Position numbers and translations under genes: made by a program. This document shows, one piece after another, positions 34,633 through 45,600 of a stretch of 64,000 bases of DNA. This DNA comes from Mesorhizobium sp. WSM4904 (GTDB taxonomy: Bacteria > Pseudomonadota > Alphaproteobacteria > Rhizobiales > Rhizobiaceae): positions 6,519,001 to 6,583,000 of the forward strand of contig NZ_CP121354.1 in assembly GCF_029674545.1 (NCBI RefSeq), written 5' to 3'. Under the pieces are notes generated by a model. The model searched no databases and was not told the DNA's origin. It worked only from the letters and a program-made list of their open reading frames with translations. The stretch's first letter is position 1; each line of letters starts with the position of its first letter.

Positions 34633-35999
34633 GCGCGCCTCGTACCATTGCCGTCATCGATATCGGCAAGACCAACGCCAAGGTGGCGCTGGTCGACCTT
34701 GAAAGCATGACCGAGACGGCGCTGCGCCGCACGGCCAATGCCGTCATCGCGGACGGCCTATACCCGCATTACGACGTCGAGCGCCTCTGGACTTTCATCC
34801 TGGACAGCCTGGCGGACATCAGCCGCGAGCAGCGCATCGATGCCGTCTCGATCACCACCCATGGCGCGACGGCGGTGCTGGTCGATGCCGAAGGCGGGCT
34901 TGCGCTGCCGGTGATCGACTATGAATTTGCCGACATCGACGAACTGGCGCAGGACTATGACGCGATCCGCCCGCTCTTCGCCGAGACGGGTACGCCGCGC
35001 CTGCCGGCCGGACTGAACATCGGCGCCCAGCTATTCTTTCAGCAGAAGCGCTTTCCGGCCGAATTCGCCAAGGTCACCGCTATCCTGATGTACCCGCAAT
35101 ATTGGGCGCTGCGACTGACCGGCGTCTCGGCCAATGAAGTGACCTCGCTCGGCTGCCATACCGACCTGTGGAACCCGTGGCGAGCCGACTACTCGTCGAT
35201 GGTCGACAGAATGGACTGGCGCCGGCTGATGGCGCCGGTGCGGCCGGCGAAGGATCGATTGGGGCCGATCCTGCCGCTGATGGCGCAACGGACCGGGCTC
35301 GACCCGCAAACGCCGGTGTTCTGCGGCGTGCATGATTCCAACGCATCGCTGCTGCCGCATCTGTTATCCGATCGGCCGCCCTTCTCCGTCGTCTCGACCG
35401 GAACCTGGGTGGTGTCGATGGCGGTCAGCGGCCGCAAGGTCGAGCTCGACCCGGTGCGCGACACGCTGGTCAACGTCAACGCGCTCGGCGACCCCGTGCC
35501 GTCGGCGCGGTTCATGGGCGGGCGCGAATTCTCGCTGCTCACCGATGGCCAGCCGGTCGACTGGACAGAGGACGACGTCGGCGCCGTGCTGACGCGACAG
35601 GTCTTGCTGCTGCCTTCCACCCAGCAGGGTTCCGGACCGTTCCCGCATCGGATCGCGCAGTGGCGCAATGGAGAGAATTCGAGCTCCGGCCAGCGCTTCG
35701 CCGCCATCTCGTTCTATCTGGCGCTGATGACCGCGACCTGCCTCGAGCTGATCGGCGGCGACGGGCCGACGACGGTCGAAGGACCGTTCGCGCAGAACCG
35801 GCTTTTCATCCGCATGCTGGCGGCGGCGACAGGCAGGCCGGTCACTGCGTCGGAAACATCGACCGGGACCAGCATCGGCGCGGCGCTGCTGGCGTCGGAT
35901 GACGCTATCGTGATGAGCAACGGCGAACGCACCGAACCGCCGGCCGAGGGCGCCTGGGGCGACTACGCGCGGACGTGGCGGCAGGCCATCGGGACTTGA
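34629..35999 (+). CDS. rhaK: Rhamnulokinase
   Basis: FGGY-family sugar kinase of 456 residues. The N-terminal phosphate-binding motif [14 protein letters not shown], a central [11 protein letters not shown] adenosine-region motif and [11 protein letters not shown] near the C-terminus are all present. It phosphorylates rhamnulose before RhaD cleavage. In Rhizobium leguminosarum the kinase is also needed for rhamnose uptake by RhaSTPQ, which fits its place at the end of the transporter operon. Start chosen at the ATGA overlap with rhaU. Confidence 0.92.
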   Translation: MSAPRTIAVIDIGKTNAKVALVDLESMTETALRRTANAVIADGLYPHYDVERLWTFILDSLADISREQRIDAVSITTHGATAVLVDAEGGLALPVIDYEFADIDELAQDYDAIRPLFAETGTPRLPAGLNIGAQLFFQQKRFPAEFAKVTAILMYPQYWALRLTGVSANEVTSLGCHTDLWNPWRADYSSMVDRMDWRRLMAPVRPAKDRLGPILPLMAQRTGLDPQTPVFCGVHDSNASLLPHLLSDRPPFSVVSTGTWVVSMAVSGRKVELDPVRDTLVNVNALGDPVPSARFMGGREFSLLTDGQPVDWTEDDVGAVLTRQVLLLPSTQQGSGPFPHRIAQWRNGENSSSGQRFAAISFYLALMTATCLELIGGDGPTTVEGPFAQNRLFIRMLAAATGRPVTASETSTGTSIGAALLASDDAIVMSNGERTEPPAEGAWGDYARTWRQAIGT

Positions 36000-36029
36000 T
36001 AGGAGCCGTGATGCTCGCGACTGCCTGAG

Positions 36030-36215
36030 AGGGCGGCGCTGCCCCTCACCTGCCTGCCGGCATCCTCTCCCCGTAGAACGGGGAGAGGGACGCTGTCGCC
36101 GTCGATTTCGACAATCGCCGGCGTTGCAAGAAATGCGCCGAGGGTTGCGGTCAGCCACCTTCTCCCCGTTCTACGGGGAGAAGGTGCCGGCAGGCGGATG
36201 AGGGGCAGCGCCGGC
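36030..36215. repeat. Family B REP-like palindromic repeat, copy B3
   Basis: Inverted pair of units with TCTCCCCGTAGAACGGGGAG at 36066-36085 and a matching TTCTACGGGGAG unit near 36169-36181, enclosed by GCGGCGCTGCCCC and GGGGCAGCGCC. It lies between the convergent rhaK and dadA genes and may act as a bidirectional terminator-like structure. Confidence 0.75.
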
Positions 36216-36234
36216 ATAAGCGACTAGACGCATT

Positions 36235-37491
36235 TCAGCCCGCCGTCCCGTAAAGCAGTCCGCTCGGGTCGATCTCCGGCTTGCGGCCGGCGACAAGGTC
36301 GGACAGGAATTTTCCCGAGCCGCAGGCCATGGTCCAGCCGAGATGGCCGTGGCCGGTATCGAGATAGAGGTTGCGGTATTTCGCCTGGCCGAAGATAGGA
36401 ACCGAATTCGGCATCATCGGCCTTAAGCCGGCCCACAACAAAGCCTTCTTCTCGTCGAAGGCGCCCGGGAACAGGTCCTTGCCGGTGTCCAGGATGGTTC
36501 TGAAATCGCGCGGCTTGAACGAACGGTCGAAGCCGGTGAATTCCGCCGTCGAGGACATCCGCAAGCGATTGCCCAGCCTCGAATAGCCGATCAGCCGGTC
36601 CTCGTCCGCGCCGCCCATGGTCGGCCCTTTGCTCGCATCGTCCAGCGGAATGGTCGCGGTATAGCCTTTCACCGGATAGACCGGCAGGTCGATACCGTAG
36701 CGGCGGCCGATGAGGCCGCTTTCCGGCCCCATGGAGATGACTATGGCGTCGCCCGTGACCGGACCGGCGGAGGTCATGACAGCGCGCACCCGGTCGCCCT
36801 CGATATCGAGACCTTCGACCGTCGTGCCGAACATGAATTTGACGCCGAGTTTCTCGGCCGCATAGGCGGCGAGCTTGTCAACGAACTGCTTGGAATCGCC
36901 GGTCTGGTCGATCGGGGAATAGACCCCGCCGGCGATCTTGTCCTTCACGCCGGCGAGGCCAGGCTCCAGCTCGACCAGCCGGTCGCGGCCGACAATCTCG
37001 ATCGGCAGGCCATGCTCGCCGAGGTATCGGTAGTTGTCGGTGCCGGTGTCCAGGCTTTTCTGCGAACGAAAGAAGTAGAGGATGCCTTTCTTGCGCTCGT
37101 CGTAACGGATGCCGGTCGCGTCCGAGAGGGCATTGATGCACTGGCGCGAATAGAGCGCGAGCCGGAGCTTGACGTTGGTATTGGCGCGCAGCCGCTCAAC
37201 CGTGCATTCGCGCAGGAAGCGCAGGCTCCAGGCATAGAAATAAGGATCGAGGCGCAGCCTGACCTTGATGCCGAGATCGTGGTTCCACAGCCCGCGCAGA
37301 AAGGTCTTCAGCGCCGCCGGCGAGGCCCAGGCGGTGGCGTCGCCCGGCGAGACAAGGCCGGCGTTCGACTGGCTGGTGCCGCGCGCCGCCGCTTCATGGC
37401 GCTCGATGACCGTCACCTCATGACCGTCTTCAGCCAGATAATAGGCAGCCGCCGTGCCCACGACGCCGGCTCCGAGCACCAGGACCTTCAT
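36235..37491 (-). CDS. dadA: D-amino acid dehydrogenase
   Basis: FAD-dependent dehydrogenase of 418 residues in the DAO family. The N-terminal dinucleotide fold (VLVLGAGVVGTAAAYYLAEDG) and the C-terminal DTGHGHLGWTMACGSG block typical of DadA are intact. It deaminates D-alanine and other D-amino acids to keto acids, donating electrons to the respiratory chain from the inner face of the membrane. No alanine racemase or Lrp-type regulator gene is adjacent, unlike many dad operons, so the locus is a single gene. Confidence 0.88.
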   Translation of the reverse strand: MKVLVLGAGVVGTAAAYYLAEDGHEVTVIERHEAAARGTSQSNAGLVSPGDATAWASPAALKTFLRGLWNHDLGIKVRLRLDPYFYAWSLRFLRECTVERLRANTNVKLRLALYSRQCINALSDATGIRYDERKKGILYFFRSQKSLDTGTDNYRYLGEHGLPIEIVGRDRLVELEPGLAGVKDKIAGGVYSPIDQTGDSKQFVDKLAAYAAEKLGVKFMFGTTVEGLDIEGDRVRAVMTSAGPVTGDAIVISMGPESGLIGRRYGIDLPVYPVKGYTATIPLDDASKGPTMGGADEDRLIGYSRLGNRLRMSSTAEFTGFDRSFKPRDFRTILDTGKDLFPGAFDEKKALLWAGLRPMMPNSVPIFGQAKYRNLYLDTGHGHLGWTMACGSGKFLSDLVAGRKPEIDPSGLLYGTAG

Positions 37492-37603
37492 ACCGCCCCT
37501 CGAGGATCATGCCAGCGGTGCATATCGGCCCACCGCCCTGAACGAGCCTCAATACCGCGTATGAAGGCGCTCTGCGAGCCCTTGGCCCAACAGCTTGCCG
37601 TGG

Positions 37604-37704
37604 CTAGAGCATTTCACCGTTTCACGGAAACGGCGAACCGCTCTATCTCTTTGTTTTGACGCAATTCCGGAAACCGCTACGCATTTTTCCTGGAATTGCT
37701 CTAG
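37604..37704 (-). repeat. Family A intergenic repeat, copy A3
   Basis: 101-bp copy with perfect 8-bp terminal inverted repeats, CTAGAGCA at the left and TGCTCTAG at the right. The right terminus overlaps the end of galE, whose TAG stop codon (complement of 37701-37703) is part of the repeat. Confidence 0.85.
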
Positions 37705-38696
37705 CTCCGCGCCGAGTTCTTGCCGGTCAAAATACGCTCCCAGGCCAGCGCATCCCTGACGATCTGGTCGAGATCGTCGCGCTGCGGCGTCCAGCCGAAT
37801 TCCTTGCGGGCAAGGTCGGAATTGGCGACCACCGCGGCGGCGTCACCCGGGCGTCGATCACCCATGCGGACATCGAAATCATGGCCGAAGGCGCGGCGCA
37901 CGCTGTCGATCACCTCCAGCACCGAATAGCCATGGCTGTAGCCGCAATTGGCGACGAGGCTCTCTCCGCCCTCGCGCAGCCGCTGCAGCGCCAGCCGGTG
38001 CGCCGCCGCCAGATCGCTGACATGGATGTAGTCGCGGATGCAGGTGCCGTCCGGCGTCGGGTAGTCCTTGCCGAAGACCTGCATGAAGGGCCGCTTGCCG
38101 AGCGCGGTTTCGCAGGCAACCTTGATCAGATGCGTGGCGCCGGGCGTCGACTGTCCAGTGCGGCCCTTGGGATCGGCGCCGGCGACATTGAAATAGCGCA
38201 GCGCCGTGTAGCGGATGTCATGCGCGAGCCCCGCGTCGCGCAGCATCCATTCGCTCATCAGCTTGGAGAGGCCGTAGGGCGATTCCGGCGCCAGCCGCGC
38301 ATCCTCGCGCACCGGCTCCAGCCCGGCGCCGCCATAGACGGCGGCGGTGGAGGAAAAGATGAAATGCGGCACGCCCTCATGCACTGCGGTTTCGATCAGG
38401 GTGCGGGTCTTGCAGGTGTTGTTCTCGTAATAGCCGAGCGGATCGGCGACCGATTCCGGCACCACGATCGAGCCGGCGAAGTGGATGATGGCGTCGACCT
38501 TGTTTTCGCGGATGATCTGCCCGACCAGTTCGCGATCGGCGACGTCGCCGACGACGAGCTTCGCCTCGGGCGCCACCGCCCATTCGAAGCCGGTGGAAAG
38601 CCGGTCGAGCACGACGACGCTTTCGCCGGCGTCGAGAAGCTCCCAGACCATGTGGCTGCCGATATAGCCGGCACCGCCCGTCACCAAAACCGTCAT
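37701..38696 (-). CDS. galE: UDP-glucose 4-epimerase
   Basis: Extended SDR enzyme of 331 residues. The NAD motif GGAGYIG is at 7-13, the catalytic SST at 115-117 and the YGLSK motif has Tyr141 and Lys145. It interconverts UDP-glucose and UDP-galactose, supplying galactose for exopolysaccharide and lipopolysaccharide; the rhizobial orthologue is often called exoB. It is transcribed away from hemA, and its stop codon is at the terminus of repeat A3. No other polysaccharide genes are nearby. Confidence 0.9.
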   Translation of the reverse strand: MTVLVTGGAGYIGSHMVWELLDAGESVVVLDRLSTGFEWAVAPEAKLVVGDVADRELVGQIIRENKVDAIIHFAGSIVVPESVADPLGYYENNTCKTRTLIETAVHEGVPHFIFSSTAAVYGGAGLEPVREDARLAPESPYGLSKLMSEWMLRDAGLAHDIRYTALRYFNVAGADPKGRTGQSTPGATHLIKVACETALGKRPFMQVFGKDYPTPDGTCIRDYIHVSDLAAAHRLALQRLREGGESLVANCGYSHGYSVLEVIDSVRRAFGHDFDVRMGDRRPGDAAAVVANSDLARKEFGWTPQRDDLDQIVRDALAWERILTGKNSARS

Positions 38697-38769
38697 CTTA
38701 TACCTCGCTGATCAAGATTTATCGGAAACTGTCTCAACAGCCACCGTGCTGGAAACCCCGCCGCAAGCC

Positions 38770-38871
38770 CATTAAAGCGCGTCGAAATGGATACAGTCGA
38801 CGCGCTTTACGTTTTGTTTCGATGCATGTCGTTCCCCAAAGCCGCTGTGCACTTTTGGGCGATATGCATTA
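38770..38871. repeat. Family D intergenic repeat upstream of galE
   Basis: A strong hairpin (AAAGCGCGTCGA at 38774-38785 with its exact complement at 38797-38808) is followed by a GATGCATGTCG...GATATGCATT inverted unit. It occupies part of the 376-bp galE-hemA gap. The rest (38872-39072) should contain the hemA promoter, but I could not identify a clear -35/-10 pair or FNR/FixK box. Confidence 0.6.
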
Positions 38872-39072
38872 GCCTCCCTGAATGTTAAGTCCGTAACAGT
38901 TCCTCCCGTCCGAGGCATCGTACTGAAACAAAACTGCATCAAACAGTCGGGAATAGGCCACTATCCGACATCGTTAGGAACAGGCCCGGGGCGTGGCATT
39001 TTGACCGGTTGGGGTCCGGTGGACGCGGCATGGGGCAGTGACTATGATCCGCCGCAAAATTGGGAAGCCGAC

Positions 39073-40350
39073 ATGAATTACCAGCGGTTCTTCGAAGATG
39101 CGATCGAGCAGCTCCATGCGGAGCGGCGCTACCGCGTCTTCGCCGACCTCGAGCGCATGGTGGGCAAGTTTCCGCGCGCCATCTGGCGTTCCAACGGCCG
39201 CGCCCAGGAAATCACCGTCTGGTGCTCCAACGACTATCTCGGCATGGGCCAGAACCCGGATGTGATCGCCGCCTTCCAGACCGCGGCGGGCAAGATGGGC
39301 TCGGGCGCCGGCGGCACCCGCAACATTTCCGGCACCTCCAACCCGCTGGTCGAGCTCGAGCATGAGCTGGCCGACCTGCACGACAAGGAGGCGGCGCTGG
39401 TCTTCACCTCCGGCTTCGTCTCCAACGAGGCCTCAATCTCGACCATTGCCAGGCTCTTGCCCAACTGCCTGATCATCTCCGACGAATTGAACCACGCCTC
39501 GATGATCGAGGGCGTGCGACGCTCCGGCGCCGAAAAGAAGATCTTCCGCCACAACGACGTCGCGCATCTGGAAAGCCTGCTGCAGGCGGCAGGGCGCGAG
39601 CGCGCCAAGCTGATCGTGTTCGAAAGCGTCTATTCGATGGACGGCGACATCGCTCCGATCCGGCAGATCGTCGAGCTCGCCGAGCGCTACAACGCCATGA
39701 CCTATATCGACGAGGTGCATGCGGTGGGCATGTACGGGCCGCGCGGCGGCGGCATCACCGAGCGCGAGGGGCTTGCCGACCGCATCGACATCATCGAGGG
39801 CACCTTGGCCAAGGCCTTCGGCACGCTCGGCGGCTACATCACCGGCGCGAGCGCGGTGATCGACGCGGTGCGCTCCTATGCGCCGGGCTTCATCTTCACC
39901 ACCGCGCTGCCGCCGGCGATCGCGGCGGCGGCCACCACCTCGATCAGGCATCTGAAGCGCTCGCAGGCCGAGCGCGACGCGCAGCAGCGCCAGGCGGCCA
40001 GAACCAAGCAGGTGCTTGCCGCGGCCGGGCTGCCGGTGATGGAATCGGCCACCCACATCGTGCCGGTGCTGGTCGGCGATCCCGAGCTGTGCAAGATGGC
40101 GAGCGACCGCCTGCTCGGCGTCCACGGCATCTACATCCAGCCGATCAACTACCCGACGGTGCCGCGCGGCACCGAGCGGCTGCGCATCACGCCCACACCC
40201 TTCCATTCGGACGCGCTGATCGCCGAATTGCAGGACGCGCTGGTCGAGACCTGGGACGCGCTCGGCATCCCCTACGGCGCCGCCGGCCGCCCCGCCGTCG
40301 CCGAGAGCGACCGCATCATTCCGCTCCTGGTGCCGAAGTCAGGCGGCTGA
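39073..40350 (+). CDS. hemA: 5-aminolevulinate synthase
   Basis: PLP enzyme of 425 residues that condenses glycine with succinyl-CoA, the first step of alphaproteobacterial heme synthesis (Shemin pathway). The N-terminus [20 protein letters not shown] is the typical rhizobial start, which selects ATG 39073 over an upstream in-frame TTG. Conserved blocks include [12 protein letters not shown] (76-87), [12 protein letters not shown] (211-222) and the PLP lysine Lys247 in [11 protein letters not shown]. It is a single gene, convergent with the aminotransferase gene. Confidence 0.95.
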   Translation: MNYQRFFEDAIEQLHAERRYRVFADLERMVGKFPRAIWRSNGRAQEITVWCSNDYLGMGQNPDVIAAFQTAAGKMGSGAGGTRNISGTSNPLVELEHELADLHDKEAALVFTSGFVSNEASISTIARLLPNCLIISDELNHASMIEGVRRSGAEKKIFRHNDVAHLESLLQAAGRERAKLIVFESVYSMDGDIAPIRQIVELAERYNAMTYIDEVHAVGMYGPRGGGITEREGLADRIDIIEGTLAKAFGTLGGYITGASAVIDAVRSYAPGFIFTTALPPAIAAAATTSIRHLKRSQAERDAQQRQAARTKQVLAAAGLPVMESATHIVPVLVGDPELCKMASDRLLGVHGIYIQPINYPTVPRGTERLRITPTPFHSDALIAELQDALVETWDALGIPYGAAGRPAVAESDRIIPLLVPKSGG

Positions 40351-40418
40351 CTTGCAGCTGTCGGGGCGCTGGCCGCCCTCCGCTTTTCGCTGTTCCTCGT
40401 TCTCCAACGTTGCGACGC

Positions 40419-40626
40419 TCCTAAGTCACGGCATGGATCCTAGGGTCTCCGCGACGTCGCTTCGCTCCTTGCTCCGCCCTAGGATGACGACGTCCATTTC
40501 GTCAGCCGATAATCGCAAACGTTGGAGATTGTCCGAGGCCGTCCTTCGGTCGTCATTCTAGGGCGTAGCAAGGAGCGAAGCGACGCGCGCAGACCCTAGA
40601 ATCCATGCCGTTACGTCTGCCTAGGA
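40419..40626. repeat. Family C long inverted repeat, copy C2
   Basis: Two arms, about 40430-40490 and 40551-40609, are near reverse complements (GGCATGGATCCTAGGGTCT versus AGACCCTAGAATCCATGCC) and could form a long hairpin. It shares GCGACG and GCTTCGCTCCTTGCTCCGCC blocks with copy C1. It fills the 332-bp gap between hemA and a convergent aminotransferase gene; nothing else is seen there. Confidence 0.75.
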
Positions 40627-40682
40627 ACGAAGCGGTGCAGAAAATGGGTCCGCAAACAAACACTTCCCGCCCGATTGCGACC

Positions 40683-41849
40683 TCACATCGTCTTCATCCA
40701 TTTCGCCAGGCGATGCGCCGCTTCCTCGAGCTGATCGAGGCGGCGGTGGAAGCATAGCCTGAGGAAGGCCTCGCCGCCCGGGCCGAAGGCAGTTCCGGGC
40801 GCCAGACCGACATTGGCGTTGTCGACGATGTCGAAGGCGGCGGTACGGGAATCGGTGATGCCGTCGACGGTGAAGAACAGGTAGAACGCACCTTCCGGCA
40901 CGGTGAAGCGCGCCTTGCCGGTGGCACCCAATATATCGCAGACGAGGTCGCGCGCGGCGCGTGCACGCTCGACCTGCTCGACGATAAATGCGTCGCCCTC
41001 GTCGAGGGCCGCCACCGCGCCGCGTTGCATGAACTGCGCGACGCCCGAGGTCGAATACTGGATCAGGTTCTCGAACACCTGTTGCAGCGCCGGATGGGTC
41101 TTGATCCAGCCGACGCGCCAGCCGGTCATCGCCCAGTTCTTGGAGAAGCTGTTGACGAACAGGATACGGTCTTCGCTCGTGGCGACGTCGAGGAAGGACG
41201 GCGCGCGGCCGTGCCCATAGTGAAACAGCGAATAGATCTCGTCGGCGATGATCCAAAGGCCCTTTTGACGGGCGAGATCGAGGATCGCCTTCAGCGTTTC
41301 CTTGTCTGCGGTCCAGCCGGTCGGGTTCGATGGCGTGTTGATGAACAGAGCCTTCGTCCGCGGCGTGACGGCGGACGCGATCCGGTCGACGTCGCAGGAC
41401 CAGCCATTGCCGGACTGGTCGAGCGTGACCGCAACCGGGACGGCGCCGGCAACGCCGGCGGCGGCGGCGAAATTCGGCCAGGCCGGCGACAGGTAGACGA
41501 CCTCGTCGCCGCTGCCCGCAATCGCGTCGATGGCGAGTTGAATGGCATGCATGCCGGAAGCGGTGACAATGAACTCTTCCTCGGCGAAGCGCTTGCCGAA
41601 ATGCCTGGCGTAATAGCGGGCGAGCGCCTGCCTGAGCTCGGGAATGCCCTTCTGCCAGGTGTAGAAGGTCTCGCCATTGGCCAGCCCGCGGGCGGCGGCA
41701 TCGCTGATGAAGGAAGGCGTCGGCAGGTCGCCCTCGCCGGCCCACAGCGGGATCAGGCCTTCACGCAAACGGCCGTGGTTGACGACGGCGACAATGCCGC
41801 TTTCGGGCGCGGCGCGGGCCTCGGTGCGCAAGGTCTGGATCAGGGTCAT
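40683..41849 (-). CDS. Class I/II pyridoxal-phosphate aminotransferase
   Basis: Aminotransferase of fold type I, about 388 residues from ATG 41849 (a GTG at 41873 would add eight residues). PLP-binding features are NTPSNPTGWT near 171, ADEIYS near 202 and the Schiff-base lysine Lys237 in SFSKNWAMTGWRVGW. It resembles aspartate/aromatic aminotransferase-like proteins of the AspC/PatA group, but the donor and acceptor cannot be told from sequence. It is downstream of mscL on the minus strand, but the terminator at 41908-41937 separates them. Confidence 0.85.
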   Translation of the reverse strand: MTLIQTLRTEARAAPESGIVAVVNHGRLREGLIPLWAGEGDLPTPSFISDAAARGLANGETFYTWQKGIPELRQALARYYARHFGKRFAEEEFIVTASGMHAIQLAIDAIAGSGDEVVYLSPAWPNFAAAAGVAGAVPVAVTLDQSGNGWSCDVDRIASAVTPRTKALFINTPSNPTGWTADKETLKAILDLARQKGLWIIADEIYSLFHYGHGRAPSFLDVATSEDRILFVNSFSKNWAMTGWRVGWIKTHPALQQVFENLIQYSTSGVAQFMQRGAVAALDEGDAFIVEQVERARAARDLVCDILGATGKARFTVPEGAFYLFFTVDGITDSRTAAFDIVDNANVGLAPGTAFGPGGEAFLRLCFHRRLDQLEEAAHRLAKWMKTM

Positions 41850-41907
41850 GCAAGAATCCGTCCGGTTTTCCACGACTGCTAACGTCTTTTACGACAGCCG
41901 CAAACAG

Positions 41908-41937
41908 AAAACCCCGGCCGCGAGCGGCCGGGGTTTT
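41908..41937 (-). terminator. Rho-independent terminator of mscL
   Basis: AAAACCCCGGCCG (41908-41920) and its exact complement (41925-41937) form a 13-bp stem with a 4-base loop and flanking A/T runs. It sits 26 bp past the mscL stop. Confidence 0.85.
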
Positions 41938-41962
41938 GGTCCAGCGTGTTCTGTCTTCGAGA

Positions 41963-42382
41963 CTACTTCTTGGCGAGCAGGTCGCGGATTTCGGTCAGAA
42001 GCTGGACATCCGCCGGCGGGGCCGCGGCAGCCGCGGGTTTTTGGCCTTCAAGGCGCTTGCGCAGATTGTTCACCATCTTGACCATCAGGAAGATGATGAA
42101 GGCAAGTATCAGGAAGTTCAGCACCACGGTGATGAAACTGCCATAGGCAAAGACCGCACCCTCTTTCTTGGCGTCGGCCAGCGCGGTCGAGTGGACGTTC
42201 GAGGACAGTCCAAAGAAATAGTTGTTGAAGTCCAACCCGCCGAAGATCGCGCCGACGATCGGCATGATGATGTCGTTGACCAGCGAATCGACGATCTTGG
42301 AGAAGGCCGCGCCGATGATGACGCCGACGGCCAGGTCCATCACATTTCCCCTGGAGATGAATTCCTGGAATTCTTTCAGCAT
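41963..42382 (-). CDS. mscL: Large-conductance mechanosensitive channel
   Basis: Protein of 139 residues with two transmembrane helices: about 15-45, with the family pore stretch [20 protein letters not shown], and about 76-102. The N-terminal amphipathic [14 protein letters not shown] and C-terminal helical bundle are as in typical MscL. It opens under membrane tension to release solutes on osmotic downshock. The gene is monocistronic, with its own terminator, and divergent from the hybrid kinase gene at 42631. Confidence 0.95.
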   Translation of the reverse strand: MLKEFQEFISRGNVMDLAVGVIIGAAFSKIVDSLVNDIIMPIVGAIFGGLDFNNYFFGLSSNVHSTALADAKKEGAVFAYGSFITVVLNFLILAFIIFLMVKMVNNLRKRLEGQKPAAAAAPPADVQLLTEIRDLLAKK

Positions 42383-42630
42383 TCGACCCTCCTTGCCATG
42401 ACCGGCCGTGCTGCCGCCCCGGCTCTCCGGCGCCGACCCAAATCACAATAACAAAAACTCCCAGTTGCAAAACCGGAAAAAGGGCGAAGCCACCGGTTTG
42501 TATTTATCCGGTTCGTGTTTCTGCAGACGTCACCAACCACATATGCGTCGAAAGCCGCGATGGACTTGGGCTCCAAGCTGTGGTTGCGTCTAGAACGGGC
42601 GAGGAGCCCGTCAGGGAGGAAGTTCGAACC

Positions 42631-45600
42631 ATGCAAGGCTGGTTCGTCGTCATCATCGCTATCGCCTATGTGACGTTGCTCTTTGCGATCGCCAGCGTCG
42701 GCGACAGGCGCTCGGTGGCAGCCGGGCTCGGCCGTGCGCGACCCTTCATCTATGCGCTCAGCCTCGCCATCTACTGCACCTCCTGGACCTTCTTCGGCTC
42801 GGTCGGCCTCTCCTCCGAGCGCGGCCTCGAATTCCTCGGCATCTATACCGGCCCGGTGCTGGTCTTCGTATTCGGCTTCCCGCTGCTGAACCGCATCGTC
42901 CGGCTGGCTAAAAGCGAGAAGATCACCTCGATCGCCGACTTCCTCGGCGCCCGCTACGGCAAGAGTTTTGCCGTCGCGGCGATCGCGACGCTGATCGCCA
43001 CGATCGGAGCGGTGCCCTATATCGCGCTGCAGCTGAAGGCGATCTCGGGCTCGGTCAGCCTGATGATCGAGCACTATACGGGATCGCCGCCTTCCTTCGA
43101 TCCATTCGTCAGCGACATCTCGCTGGTGGTCGCGATGCTGCTCGCGCTGTTTGCGGTGCTGTTCGGCACGCGCCACGCCGATGCCACCGAGCACCAGGAC
43201 GGGCTGGTGCTGGCGGTGGCGGTCGAAACCGTGGTCAAGCTCGCCGCTTTCCTCGCCATCGGCCTGATGGTGACTTTCCTGATCTTCGGCGGCCCCGGCG
43301 ACATGCTGGCGACGCTCGCCACGAATGCCGCGGTGCGCCAGGCCATGGGCTACAACACCTCCCTGGCCACCTGGCTGGTGCTGACGACCTTGAGCGGCTT
43401 CGCCATCCTGATGCTGCCGCGCCAGTTCTACGTCACCATCGTCGAGAATCGCAGCGAGGCCGAGCTGCGCACCGCGACCTGGGTGTTCCCGCTCTATCTC
43501 GTGGCGATCAACCTGTTCGTGTTGCCGATCGCCTTTGCCGGCCTGTCGCTGGTCGGCACCAGGACCAGCAGCGACCTCTATGTGCTGTCATTGCCGCTGT
43601 TCAGCGGCCATGACGTGCTCGCCATGGCCGCCTTCATCGGCGGTCTGTCGGCGGCGACCGCCATGGTCATCGTCGAGAGCGTGGCGCTGTCGATCATGAT
43701 CTCCAACGACCTCGTCATCCCGCTGTTCGTGCGCCGGCTGCTCAAGACCGCATCTTCGCAGAACGAGGACTGGTCGACACTGATCCTGAACGTCAGGCGG
43801 GCGTCGATCTTCATCATGCTGTTCATCGCCTTCCTCTACTACCGCGAGAGCACCAACAGCGCGCGGCTGTCTTCGATCGGGCTGATGTCGTTTGCCGCGA
43901 TCGCCCAATTCGCGCCGGCGCTGATCGGCGGGCTGATCTGGCGCCGCGCCAACGGCCGGGGCGCCGCGCTCGGCATGGTCGCCGGCATTCTGGCGTGGAG
44001 CTACACGCTGCTGCTCCCTTCGCTCGTCGGTCCCGGCTCCGAGATCGTCGTCCATGGTCTGTTCGGCTTCGAGGCGCTGAGGCCCCAGGCGCTGTTCGGC
44101 ACCGTTGGCGAGCCGCTGAACCACGGCGTTCTGTGGAGCCTGTCGATCAACACGCTGTTCTTCGTGCTCGGATCGCTATCTCGAGCATCCGTGCCGCTGG
44201 AGCGCATCCAGGCGGCGATCTTCGTGCCGCGCGAGGCGGGCCCGATGCCAAGCCTGCGCCGCTTCCGCACCGCCGTCACCGTCAACGACCTCAAAGACAC
44301 GATTTCCCGCTATCTCGGCGTCGAGCGCACCGAGCGTTCCTTCCAGTCCTTCGAGAAGAACGCCAACGTCTCCCTGCACGGCAAGGAACAGGCCAGCATG
44401 GATGTCATTCGCTTCTCGGAGCAATTGCTGGCGAGCGCGGTCGGTTCGTCCTCGGCGCGGCTGATCCTGTCGCTGCTCTTTCGCCGCAACGACCGCGATT
44501 CCAAGGATGCCTTCCGGCTGCTCGACGACGCCACCGAGGCGCTGCAGCACAATCGCGACCTGCTGCAGATCGCGCTCGACCAGATGGAGCAAGGCATCAC
44601 CGTCTTCGACCGCGATTTCCGGCTAATCTGCTGGAACCGGCAATACCGGGCGTTGTTCGACCTGCCGGACGAGATGGGCCAGGTCGGCGTGTCGCTCGAC
44701 CAGATCCTGCGCCACCTCGCCGAGCGCGGCGACATCCCCGCCGACCTGCGGGTGACGATGCTCAACCGGCTGACCAGCTTCGTCAGCCCCTGGCAGATGG
44801 AGCTCAGGACCAGCGGCCGTATCCTGGAGCTGCGCTCCAACCCGATGCCGGACGGCGGCATCGTCGCCACCTATGCCGACATTTCCGGCCGCGTCGAACA
44901 GGACCTGGCGCTGAAGCGGGCAAACGAGTCGCTCGAGCAGCGGGTCCGGAGCCGCACCGCCGAGCTCACCCGCGTCAACGAGGAGCTGGCGCAGGCGCAG
45001 ATGCTGGCCGAGGAAGCCAACCTCAGCAAGACGCGCTTCCTCGCCGCCGCCGGCCACGACATCCTGCAGCCGCTCAACGCCGCCAGGCTCTATTGCTCTT
45101 CACTGATCGAGAAGGCCGGCAAGGGTCCGGCCGGCAAGGCCGCCATCAACATCGAATCCTCGCTGGAGTCGGTCGAGACCATTCTCGGCGCGGTGCTCGA
45201 CATCTCGCGGCTCGATGCGGGGGCCTTGAAGCCCGAAGACACTGCCTTCAGCCTCGGCGGGCTGCTTGGCCAGATCGGCAATGATTTTCGCCCGCTCGCC
45301 GCCGAAAAGAAGCTCGGCCTGAAAATCATGCCGTCTTCCCTCGGTGTCATGACCGACCGCAACCTGCTTCGCCGGCTGATCCAGAACCTGGTCTCCAACG
45401 CCATCAAATACACGCGAGACGGCCGCATCCTCGTCGGTGTCAGACGGCGTGGGGAACTGGCCGAGATCCAAGTGATCGACACCGGCATCGGCATCGCCGG
45501 CGACAAGCTCAACACCGTCTTCCACGAATTCACCCGGCTGGACGAAGGCGCGCGCGAGGCCGAAGGCCTCGGCCTCGGCCTTTCCATCGTCGACCGCATC

